40,171 nucleotides of DNA from the NCBI RefSeq assembly GCF_001639105.2, contig NZ_CP028906.1, positions 334,360 to 374,530 on the forward strand, written 5' to 3'. Each line of letters opens with the position of its first letter. Positions within the stretch are counted from its first letter, which is position 1. The translations under genes were made by a program, and so were the position numbers. This DNA comes from Azospirillum humicireducens. GTDB taxonomy: Bacteria > Pseudomonadota > Alphaproteobacteria > Azospirillales > Azospirillaceae. The notes beneath the pieces are model-generated. The model saw nothing but the letters and a program-made list of their open reading frames with translations, did no database searches and had not been told where the DNA came from. This document shows positions 15,672 through 22,997 of the stretch, in pieces.

Positions 15672-15869
15672 TCAGGCGCCCGGGGTGATGCTGAACCGAC
15701 CAGCCTCGTGATCCGTGGCATCGAAGGTGCTGCGATCGCCGGAACGGACGAGGTTGCGGGCAGTAGAAGCCTGCACCTCTGCGATCTCGCACACGCCCTG
15801 AGCGGACACGGCATACAGACGGCCATCAGCGCCGCGGATCATCGAGGACTGAGAAATGGAGAGCGACAT
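15672..15869 (-). CDS. Small peptide, candidate RiPP precursor for YcaO/TfuA
   Basis: 65 residues, no known family recognised. It starts MSLSISQSSMIRGADGRLY, has a single Cys (Cys27), a helical-looking middle (CEIAEVQASTARNLVRSG) and a polar Ser/Thr/Asp-rich end (RSTFDATDHE, ending RFSITPGA). GGAG lies 10 nt before the ATG. Codons mostly end in G or C, as in real genes here. It is the first gene of the peptide-YcaO-TfuA run, directly behind a CRP-type site and followed by a long hairpin. No double-Gly protease site, nitrile-hydratase-like leader or trifolitoxin-like core is seen, and no transporter or protease is nearby, so leader and core cannot be placed. It could instead be a small regulatory protein. 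Confidence 0.65.
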   Translation of the reverse strand: MSLSISQSSMIRGADGRLYAVSAQGVCEIAEVQASTARNLVRSGDRSTFDATDHEAGRFSITPGA

Positions 15870-15905
15870 CTGGATTGACTCCGTTCAACGTTGGTGCTGG
15901 AGCAA

Positions 15906-15948
15906 ATTCTTTGGATTCGAACGGGTTTGGTCTGTGAAGTTTTTCACT
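15906..15948 (-). promoter_or_regulatory. CRP-type operator and promoter of the peptide-YcaO-TfuA operon
   Basis: TGTGA (15933-15937), six nt, then TCACT (15944-15948) matches the CRP half-site layout with one mismatch. On the minus strand AAGAAT (15911-15906) is a fair -10. A start about 7 nt further on (near 15899) would put the dyad centre at about -41.5, the class II activator position. That leaves a 5' leader of about 30 nt before the peptide ATG. The dyad is seen; the start point is inferred. Confidence 0.6.
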
Positions 15949-16062
15949 TCGTGTTCTGAGGTGGCAGCGTAATTGGAAAGTCTAAGCAGCAGCGAATGGG
16001 ATTGGGCGCTTCAAGCGCCATGCCATCGTGGGCAGTGGGTGATTGACTGGAGAATTCAAACT

Positions 16063-16365
16063 ATGCTGCAGGCCACCAACAAGAAGCGCGGCGGTATCGC
16101 GACCGGTCGCGGTTCTATCGACCTCGAGGCTCTGATGGTATGGCCGCAGCTATCCGCTCGTGTCGTTCCTAAGAACGGCGTCACTGCCCGGTTGCGCCTT
16201 GAAAAGGCGGTTTGGGAAGGCCTTGACGCTATTGCCGAGCTCGAAGGAAAGCCTACGCAGCAATTATGCGCGGAGTTGGAGGAAAATCGCCCTAAAAATG
16301 AGGCTCTTAGCACAACTATCCGTACATTTGTCTTGGGTTATTTCCGAAAGGCTGAATCAGCCTAA
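16063..16365 (+). CDS. Ribbon-helix-helix protein (RHH_4-like), paralogue 2
   Basis: 100 residues from the ATG at 16063 (GGAG 10 nt before). Ribbon strand NGVTARLRLEKAVWE, helix GLDAIAELEGKPTQQLCAEL, then ALSTTIRTFVLGYFRKAE. Same plan as the protein at 12253-12633. It is divergent from the peptide gene, so its promoter shares the 15870-16062 region and it is a candidate local regulator. Base composition is unusual: 16321-16440, covering its end and the next gene's 3' end, has only 48 G/C in 120. Confidence 0.75.
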   Translation: MLQATNKKRGGIATGRGSIDLEALMVWPQLSARVVPKNGVTARLRLEKAVWEGLDAIAELEGKPTQQLCAELEENRPKNEALSTTIRTFVLGYFRKAESA

Positions 16366-16388
16366 ATAATTCATTCTTCCGAAGGCTA

Positions 16389-19300
16389 TCAACTCAGAAC
16401 TTTTTGTTCGCTTTCCAATCGTCTGATTAATTGGGCTGCACGTGCTTGGCTCGAAATTTGTGTGGTGAGTAAAGCGGTTTCCAAAGCAGCGCGTGCCATA
16501 CCTATAGCTTCGGGGCTGTTGCCTGCCGCTTCCAAGGCATCCGCGTACCAAATCTGGACTTGGGGTAGCCATCCCAAAGGATGCGGTTTGCCCCTCATCG
16601 CTCCTTGCTGCTGAAATAGTGCAAAGCTGTTTTCGAACATGGCGAATCCTGACTTGTGGTTCCCCGTCAGGACCGACGCATATCCGATTCCCCCCATGAC
16701 CAAGGGAAGCAGCAGTGGGGCATGTATGGCATGTCCGATCGACAATGCGGCTTCCAGCGCGGGAATGCTGTCCTCCAATTGCCCGCAGATGATGTGCGTC
16801 CAACCCAAATGCGTCAGGGCGAACAGCCGCGAGAAAAGATGGTTGCTCTCCTCGGCGATCTCAACCGATTGGTGACCGGCTTTCACGGCTTCATCGACCT
16901 GTCCCAGTTCGGCGAGCCCGCGGGCCGCGAGGCTTCCCATATGCACCCGCGCGACGGTTGCGAGCCCATAGCGATCATAAGGACGGGATGTCGAGAGCAT
17001 GCGGGAGCCGTGTTCGAATGTCTTCAGCGCCTCGACGAAAAGTCCCTTGTCCGTTTGCAGGCCGCCCAACCTGAACAGCAACTGCACGCGGGTGCGGCGG
17101 TCGTCCCGCTCGTCGAGTGCGGAAAGGCCGTCGTGGCAAAGTGCAAGGCCTTGGTCGAGATCGCCGAACGTCCACAGGAACGATGCCAGCATCGAGCAAG
17201 CCCGGGCGTAGCGGATGAGGTCGCCCGAATCGCGTGCCATCGCGATGGCACGTTGCAGATGGTCGTCCACTCCCATTGATCCCCGCGGCAATAGGGATCG
17301 CGGAAGGGCGATCAGAAGATCGATCTGGCGTGCAGTATTTCGTGGATGGTCCGGCAACCGGCGTACGGCGGACAGTGCGTTGGCGTAATGCCGACTGGAG
17401 TCCTCCAGCTTGGAACGGCCTTCCGCCTTTTCGCCGGCGCGGCGGCCGAACAGGTGGGCGGCAGGCCAGCTTTCCGCCATGAATGCGTGGTGGGCCAGCA
17501 GGTCCAGGCGGTTCGGCAGGTCGTGGTCGCGGCGGTGGCGCAGCGCTTCCAGCACGCGGGCATGCAGCGCCCGGCGGTCGGACTTGGTCAGGGTGGCGTA
17601 GGCGACCTCCTGGATCAGCGCGTGCTTGAAGGAGTATTCCAGGTTGGGCAGCAGGCGGGTGCGCAGTATGAAACCGGTGCGCTCCAGATAAGCGAGGCAG
17701 TCAGACAGCTTCGTCATCGGCATGCCGGTCAGCGCCTGGAGCAATCCGACGTCAAAGGTCGTGCCGATCACCGCAGCGTTCATCAGCAGCCGGCGCCGTT
17801 CCAGCGTCATCAGGTCCATGCGCTCGGCCAGCAGAGCATGCAGCGTGCGCGGCAGTTTGTGGACCACCAGAGGGTCGATCAACCGGTAGGCGCCGGGCGT
17901 TCCTTCGATGGCATTCGATGCCTCCAGTGTGCGCAGGACCTCCTCCAGATAGAGCGGAACGCCCTGGCAGCGGGCTGCAACCTGGGCCTTCAGGTCCACC
18001 AGCGACCAGTCCGGCCCCAGCCAATGAGCCAGGAAGCTCTGTACCTGTTCGGCCGACAGCATGCCCAATTCCATGCGCCGCCCGCCCGGCCGGCCGGTCC
18101 AACCCTGCTCCAGCGACTCGGGACCGAGCGGCGGCGGCCGGCGGGTGGCGAGCAGCAGCAGGCGGGAGCCGGAACCCGGCAGCGCCTCCGCCAGCCGTTC
18201 GAGCAGCCTCACCATTATCGGTCGCGCCCAATGGGCGTCCTCGACCAGAACCAGCAGCGGCCGGCCGACGGCACCGTCCATCGCTTCGCCGGAGGGTTCG
18301 GCGCCTTTGCAGCGCCGGAGCGGAGCCGCCAGTTCCAGCGTCGCGCCCACCAGCCCCTCGATCCCCAGCGACAGCCGCTGTGATGCGTCCAGGCCGGTCC
18401 ACAGCGGGTCAAGTCCAGGTCGTCCGAACAGAGCGCGTACGGCGTCGCCGGCCAGCGGGCCGGAACGCCGTGCGGCGGCCTCGCAAACCCAGTCGATTCC
18501 CTGTTCGCTGGCACAACCGGCCACCTGTTCCGCGAGGCTCAGCGCCGCCGCCTCCAGATCGTCCGGATCGGCCAGCCGCCGGATCGGCATCTGCGGCCAT
18601 TGCAGCAGCGTCCAACGCCGGCTGCGTGGGTCGCGCAGGAATTCGCCCACGAGTCGCGACTTGCCGATCCCGGCCTCTCCCTGCAGCAGGAGTTGGACCG
18701 GCGTCCCGCCTTCCACCGCATCGGCCATGGCGAACAAAGCCGTCACCTCCCGCTCCCGGCCGACACAGGGGGCGGTGGTGGCCGACAGCAGATCGGTGGC
18801 GGTGCGGCGCACGGCACGGGCCCCGTCGAGCAGGAAGGCTGGCATCGGCTCCACCTCCTCCGACAGGCGAAGGCTCCCCATCGGGCGCACTGCGACGCCG
18901 ACCGGGATCAGGTCCAGCGTGTCGCGGGTGAGCTGGGCGGTGTCGGAGGCGGCGCGCTGCTGCAACTTGGCTGCCATATGCACGCATTCGCCGACCGCGC
19001 GGTAATCGGTCCACAGGCCGTTTGTCACCACATGGGCCACCGCATCGCCGGAGCTGATGCCGATGCGGATGTGGAAGAGCGGGCGCCCCTGTTCGTCGCG
19101 GGTGGCGCTGAGGATGTCCTGGGCAGCCAGACAGGCGCGCAGGGCGTGGTCCTCCTTGGCGCCGGGAGCGCCGAAGGTCGCCAGGAAACCGTCGCCGAGC
19201 ATCTGGGTCACCGTGCCCTCGAAACGCGGCACCGCCTCCGTCACGCGGTTCAGGATGGACAGGAGCAGATCGTCGGCGTCTTCCGGATCGCGGCCGGCAA

Positions 19301-19439
19301 CCATGGCGGAGGAGCGGACGATGTCGACGAACATCGCCGTCACCACCTTGCGTTCGCGCGGCTTATCGGCGGACAGGCGCGATGCATCCTGTCCGGGACC
19401 GCCGTCGTCGGCCGCTGTGCTCCACATGGCGTCCGCCAT
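16389..19439 (-). CDS. Class III cyclase-homology / AAA-type ATPase / TPR regulator
   Basis: 1016 residues in three parts. Residues 30-190 are a class III nucleotide cyclase domain with the two metal Asp (Asp39 in FVDIVRSS, Asp83 in LGDGF). Residues 215-600 are an STAND/AAA-type ATPase (Walker A GEAGIGKS, Walker B LLVLVEDAHW). Residues 640-1010 are TPR-like helical repeats. The transition-state Asn and Arg of the usual VNxAAR motif are His154 and Lys158 here (VHMAAKL), and the substrate-Lys position is Gln79, so cyclase activity is doubtful. Such proteins are usually sensory regulators. Its stop is 23 nt from the convergent RHH gene. GC content drops toward its 3' end. Confidence 0.85.
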   Translation of the reverse strand: MADAMWSTAADDGGPGQDASRLSADKPRERKVVTAMFVDIVRSSAMVAGRDPEDADDLLLSILNRVTEAVPRFEGTVTQMLGDGFLATFGAPGAKEDHALRACLAAQDILSATRDEQGRPLFHIRIGISSGDAVAHVVTNGLWTDYRAVGECVHMAAKLQQRAASDTAQLTRDTLDLIPVGVAVRPMGSLRLSEEVEPMPAFLLDGARAVRRTATDLLSATTAPCVGREREVTALFAMADAVEGGTPVQLLLQGEAGIGKSRLVGEFLRDPRSRRWTLLQWPQMPIRRLADPDDLEAAALSLAEQVAGCASEQGIDWVCEAAARRSGPLAGDAVRALFGRPGLDPLWTGLDASQRLSLGIEGLVGATLELAAPLRRCKGAEPSGEAMDGAVGRPLLVLVEDAHWARPIMVRLLERLAEALPGSGSRLLLLATRRPPPLGPESLEQGWTGRPGGRRMELGMLSAEQVQSFLAHWLGPDWSLVDLKAQVAARCQGVPLYLEEVLRTLEASNAIEGTPGAYRLIDPLVVHKLPRTLHALLAERMDLMTLERRRLLMNAAVIGTTFDVGLLQALTGMPMTKLSDCLAYLERTGFILRTRLLPNLEYSFKHALIQEVAYATLTKSDRRALHARVLEALRHRRDHDLPNRLDLLAHHAFMAESWPAAHLFGRRAGEKAEGRSKLEDSSRHYANALSAVRRLPDHPRNTARQIDLLIALPRSLLPRGSMGVDDHLQRAIAMARDSGDLIRYARACSMLASFLWTFGDLDQGLALCHDGLSALDERDDRRTRVQLLFRLGGLQTDKGLFVEALKTFEHGSRMLSTSRPYDRYGLATVARVHMGSLAARGLAELGQVDEAVKAGHQSVEIAEESNHLFSRLFALTHLGWTHIICGQLEDSIPALEAALSIGHAIHAPLLLPLVMGGIGYASVLTGNHKSGFAMFENSFALFQQQGAMRGKPHPLGWLPQVQIWYADALEAAGNSPEAIGMARAALETALLTTQISSQARAAQLIRRLESEQKVLS

Positions 19440-19572
19440 GCCCGCCCCCCTCGCGAAAATCGCGTCGGCATATTAGAGCATGCATTTCGAATTTTGCGAA
19501 CATCCGAGCGATGCATCACTCCAAGAAATTCGCGCAGGCGGAATCCAGCATATCCGTGTATGTAATTTTGTT

Positions 19573-19603
19573 CAAAAAGAAAGCGCCGCGACTTGCGCGG
19601 CGC
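19573..19603 (-). terminator. Intrinsic terminator of ilvD
   Basis: Stem GCGCCGCG (19583-19590)/CGCGGCGC (19596-19603) with a 5-nt loop. On the minus strand it is followed by TTTCTTTTTG (19582-19573). It lies about 78 nt beyond the ilvD stop and before the cyclase-domain gene. Confidence 0.88.
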
Positions 19604-19680
19604 CTTGATTGTTACTTGTGATGAGTGTTCGAGGTGCCTGAACCGGAGGGATAGGACATTGGCGGAGACAGCCCCCCCGT

Positions 19681-21546
19681 TCAGCGGCGGACGGCGATGT
19701 TCTCCACCTGGGTCACGTCACGCACGGCGCCGCGGTCGGCGCTGGTGGTCAGGGCGGCATAGGCGCGGAGCGCCGGGGAGACCACGCGGTCGCGGCTGCC
19801 CGGCTTCCAGGCATCGACACCCTTGGCGTTCATTGCGTCGCGGCGGCGCTGCATCTCTTCATCGTCGACGGCGAGGCGGATGATGCGGTTGGGGATGTCG
19901 ATCTCGATGCGGTCGCCGTCCTGCACGAGGCCGATGGCGCCGCCCTGCGCCGCCTCCGGCGAGACGTGGCCGATCGACAGGCCAGAGGTGCCGCCGGAGA
20001 AACGGCCGTCGGTGACCAGCGCGCAAGCCTTGCCCAACCCTTTCGACTTCAGGTAGCTGGTCGGGTACAGCATTTCCTGCATGCCGGGGCCGCCGCGCGG
20101 ACCCTCATAGCGGATGACCACCACCTCGCCCGCCTTGACCACATCGCCCAGAATGCCGGCAACGGCGTCGTCCTGGCTTTCGAACACGCGGGCAGGACCG
20201 GCGAAGACGAGGTTGGAGGCATCGACGCCCGCCGTCTTCACGATGCAGCCGTTCTCCGCGATGTTGCCGTACAGCACGGCCAGGCCGCCGTCCTGGCTGA
20301 AGGCCTTTTCGGCCTTGCGGATCACGCCCTTCTCGCGGTCGAGGTCGAGCTCCGGCCAGCGGCGCTCCTGGCTGAAGGGAACGACGGTCGGGATGCCGCC
20401 GGGGGCGGCTCGGTACAGGGTGTGGACGGCGGAATCCTGGGTGCGCATCACGTCCCAGCGGTCAAGCGCCTCGCCCAGCGTCGGGGCATGGACGGTCGGC
20501 GCCTCGCGGTTCAGCAGGCCGGCGCGGTCGAGCTCGCCCAGGATGCCGAAGATGCCGCCGGCGCGATGCACGTCCTCGATGTGGACGTCGGAAACCGCCG
20601 GGGCGACCTTGCAGACGTTGGGGACGCGGCGTGAAAGCCGGTCGATGTCGGCCATGGTGAAGTCGATGCCGCCCTCCTGCGCTGCAGCCAGGATGTGCAG
20701 GACGGTGTTGGTCGAACCGCCCATGGCGATGTCCAGCGTCATCGCATTCTCGAACGCCGCCTTGCTGGCGATGCCGCGCGGAAGGGCGGTGGCGTCCTCC
20801 TCCTGGTACCACCGGCGGCAGAGGTCGACGGCGAGGCGGCCGGCGGCGAGGAACAGCTCCTTGCGGTCTGCATGGGTGGCCAGGATGGTGCCGTTGCCGG
20901 GCAGCGACAGGCCGAGCGCTTCGGTCAGGCAGTTCATCGAGTTGGCGGTGAACATGCCGGAGCAGGAGCCGCAGGTCGGGCAGGACCCACGCTCCATCTC
21001 CGCCGCCTCCTCGTCGGAGACGGTCGGATCGGCGGCGGCAACCATGGCATCGATCAGGTCGACCGACTTGACCTTGCCGCGCCACTTGACCTTGCCGGCC
21101 TCCATCGGGCCGCCGGAGACGAAGACCGCGGGGATGTTCAGCCGCATCGCGGCCATCAGCATGCCGGGAGTGATCTTGTCGCAGTTGGAGATGCAGACCA
21201 GCGCGTCGGCGCAGTGGGCGTTCGCCATGTATTCGACCGCGTCGGCGATCAGCTCGCGCGAGGGCAGGCTGTACAGCATGCCGCCATGGCCCATGGCGAT
21301 GCCGTCGTCCACCGCGATGGTGTTGAACTCCTTCGCCACGCCGCCGGCCTTCTCGATCTCGCGCGCCACCAGCTGGCCCAGATCCTTCAGATGGACATGG
21401 CCGGGGACGAACTGGGTGAAGGAATTGGCGATGGCGATGATCGGCTTGCCGAAATCGCCGTCCTTCATGCCGGTTGCCCGCCACAGGCCGCGCGCGCCCG
21501 CCATGTTGCGGCCGTGGGTGGAGGTGCGGGAACGGTAGTGCGGCAT
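19681..21546 (-). CDS. ilvD: Dihydroxy-acid dehydratase
   Basis: 621 residues, the usual length. Dehydrates 2,3-dihydroxy-isovalerate and 2,3-dihydroxy-3-methylvalerate in valine and isoleucine synthesis. Fe-S and Mg ligands are seen in CISNCDKITPGM and CPTCGSCSGMFTANSMNC; the TDGRFSGGTSGLSIGHVSPEA stretch near the end is diagnostic. The ATG at 21546 begins PHYRSRTSTHGRNMAGARG, as in relatives. An in-frame extension to 21834 has no similarity and crosses repeats. No other ilv gene is adjacent. Confidence 0.97.
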   Translation of the reverse strand: MPHYRSRTSTHGRNMAGARGLWRATGMKDGDFGKPIIAIANSFTQFVPGHVHLKDLGQLVAREIEKAGGVAKEFNTIAVDDGIAMGHGGMLYSLPSRELIADAVEYMANAHCADALVCISNCDKITPGMLMAAMRLNIPAVFVSGGPMEAGKVKWRGKVKSVDLIDAMVAAADPTVSDEEAAEMERGSCPTCGSCSGMFTANSMNCLTEALGLSLPGNGTILATHADRKELFLAAGRLAVDLCRRWYQEEDATALPRGIASKAAFENAMTLDIAMGGSTNTVLHILAAAQEGGIDFTMADIDRLSRRVPNVCKVAPAVSDVHIEDVHRAGGIFGILGELDRAGLLNREAPTVHAPTLGEALDRWDVMRTQDSAVHTLYRAAPGGIPTVVPFSQERRWPELDLDREKGVIRKAEKAFSQDGGLAVLYGNIAENGCIVKTAGVDASNLVFAGPARVFESQDDAVAGILGDVVKAGEVVVIRYEGPRGGPGMQEMLYPTSYLKSKGLGKACALVTDGRFSGGTSGLSIGHVSPEAAQGGAIGLVQDGDRIEIDIPNRIIRLAVDDEEMQRRRDAMNAKGVDAWKPGSRDRVVSPALRAYAALTTSADRGAVRDVTQVENIAVRR

Positions 21547-21624
21547 GGATCGGTCCTCAGCTGGTCGATTCGGGCGAGTTGGCGAAAGGAATGGAACGAA
21601 ACGGGTGGGCACCTTAGCAATCTC

Positions 21625-21676
21625 CTGTCGCCCGCGCCAGAGGCGCGATCCTGTCGGGGACGCCAGAGGCGCGACA
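21625..21676. repeat. Two tandem 26-bp repeats upstream of ilvD
   Basis: Both copies (21625-21650 and 21651-21676) begin CTGTCG and share CGCCAGAGGCGCGA (21635-21648 and 21661-21674), which is itself partly self-complementary. CTGTCGC at 21625 and GCGACAG at 21671 also form inverted ends. They lie 80-130 nt upstream of ilvD and could be a regulatory or a simple repeat. Confidence 0.6.
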
Positions 21677-21772
21677 GCAGCGTTGCCCTGCCATGCATGC
21701 CGTGAGGACTGCGGCGGTGAACGGCGCGGAGGAGTGATTGTGCAGGAGACCGCCCGGACCGGCTGGCGCCCG

Positions 21773-22123
21773 TCACGCGGCCATCCGCGACATCGCCCGG
21801 CAGCTTTCGGCGCAACGGCGGCACATGTCGGCACAACGCTTCATCATCGGATCGTCGGACATGCGGTCGCAGTCGTCGGCGCAGGCCGCACAGATCTCGG
21901 CGCAAGCGCCGCAGGTGAGGTGATGGAGGCGGGCGCTGCGGATCATGAAATCGGCGCTGGTGCGGCAGATGTCGATGCAGTCCAGCATCAGGCGGATATG
22001 ACCGGATTCCGCATGCACACCGCCCTTGTCCAGACAATGCGCGACGGTTTCCAGACAGATCCTGTGGCAGTCGGTACAGTTGCGGATGCAGTCGTCCATC
22101 GACGGTATGGTTGGAGCGGACAC
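21773..22123 (-). CDS. Four-helix-bundle copper-storage protein (Csp/DUF326-like)
   Basis: 116 residues with 16 cysteines, mostly in CxxxC and CxxC steps along helices (CIRNCTDCHRIC; CGACAEICAACADDC; CADMCRRCAESC). This is the pattern of Csp proteins, whose four-helix bundle is lined with Cys thiolates that hold many Cu(I) ions. There is no Tat or Sec signal, so it is the cytosolic Csp3 type rather than exported Csp1. It ends 227 bp upstream of ilvD, whose Fe-S cluster is a copper target, but a link is only a thought. Confidence 0.88.
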   Translation of the reverse strand: MSAPTIPSMDDCIRNCTDCHRICLETVAHCLDKGGVHAESGHIRLMLDCIDICRTSADFMIRSARLHHLTCGACAEICAACADDCDRMSDDPMMKRCADMCRRCAESCRAMSRMAA

Positions 22124-22210
22124 GACGGATCCTCCGGGGAAGGTCGCAGGAAAGACCTGACAACCGGCCCCGGCCCCGCCCCCGCAGAGTTCCCGGGATC
22201 GGGCAAGGGG

Positions 22211-22684
22211 TCAGCCAGCCGAAGCGGTCTTGCCGTTGTCCTTCTTTCCGGTGCGCTGCGGCTTTGCGGGGGGAGCGTTTGCGGCGGATCTCGCGGGGGA
22301 CTTCGCCCCAGCGGTCTTGGCAGGGGCGGGGGCGGTTGTCTCCTCCGATGGGTTTGCTCTGGCCTTCGACTTGCCGGGCGGCTTGGCTGACGCCTTTGTC
22401 TTCGGCGGCGTGGCCGCGTCGGGGCGGGTTTCCGCCGGGGCGTTCGCGACCTCCGACAGGGATTCGGCTGCAGCGCGGGTGCTTTTGCCCGTTGCCTTGC
22501 CGCCGCCGGACTTCTTGCGCGACCCGGCGACCTTTTCGGTCGGCACCAGCGCCCCGGCGCCGCGGATTTCCGCTTCCGCCTGCGCCCAGTGGTCGGCATC
22601 GCGGCCATGCGGGTGGCCTTCGCGTTCCCACAGCTCATGGGCACGGCGTCGGATACGCTCCTGGATGTCGTCGGTATCGGCCAT
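22211..22684 (-). CDS. DUF2934 protein with long basic Lys/Ala/Pro tail
   Basis: 157 residues. Residues 1-43 are the DUF2934 motif (IRRRAHELWEREGHPHGRD, then HWAQAEAEI). The rest is low-complexity Lys, Ala, Pro, Ser and Thr, much like histone-H1-type bacterial tails, with repeated KSxA/KPxxK units. DUF2934 function is not established; the tail suggests nucleic-acid or polyanion binding (inference). I chose the ATG at 22684 with GGGGAAC 4-5 nt before it. Confidence 0.75.
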   Translation of the reverse strand: MADTDDIQERIRRRAHELWEREGHPHGRDADHWAQAEAEIRGAGALVPTEKVAGSRKKSGGGKATGKSTRAAAESLSEVANAPAETRPDAATPPKTKASAKPPGKSKARANPSEETTAPAPAKTAGAKSPARSAANAPPAKPQRTGKKDNGKTASAG

Positions 22685-22997
22685 CGGGTTCCCCATTTGT
22701 CTGCCCGGCGGGTCTGCCATACCGTATTCTGTGGCAGCGTCCCGCCAACGTTGCAAAGCCACTCCTGCGAGGCGCCACCAAAGAGGCGGAGCCTCCCGAC
22801 TCCGCCGTTCCGTGAGGGCAACACCGTTGAATCGGAGTGGTTCCCGAAGGGAACAGGAGATGACTTCCGAAGGGAACAGGAGATGACTTCCGAAGGGAAC
22901 AGGAGATGACTTCCGAATGGAAGGGGAGACGGTTCCCAACCGGCGCATTCCATGCCACAAGGCGCCCGCCGACCTGAACCGTGAGCGCAGGAAGCTG
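22685..22997. other. Intergenic region with tandem repeats
   Basis: 313 bp between divergent genes. Left part: no gene or clear promoter. Centre: palindrome GTTCCC-GAA-GGGAAC at 22840-22854 leading into three 23-bp repeats. The frame of the next gene is open through the repeats, but I saw no support for translation there. Confidence 0.6.
22845..22913. repeat. Three perfect 23-bp tandem repeats
   Basis: The unit starts CGAAGGGAACAGGAG and ends ATGACTTC, at 22845-22867, 22868-22890 and 22891-22913. A degenerate fourth copy runs 22914-22936 and the tail of another precedes 22845. There are no spacers, so this is not CRISPR. Each unit contains an AGGAGATGA string that looks like a ribosome-binding site and start. 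Confidence 0.92.

Noticed and set aside
15614..15826. 70-residue Cys/Arg-rich minus-strand frame as an alternative precursor
   Set aside because: It overlaps the better peptide frame, runs through the hairpin, has no ribosome-binding site and has shadow-like composition.
16389..19439. A complete cAMP source for the neighbouring Crp-like regulator
   Set aside because: Key catalytic residues are replaced, so cAMP synthesis cannot be assumed.
22845..22936. CRISPR array
   Set aside because: Units are contiguous with no unique spacers and no cas genes are present.
22917..22997. N-terminal extension of the GT39-like protein
   Set aside because: It begins at the end of the tandem repeats, has no similarity, and the ATG at 22998 has a better ribosome-binding site.
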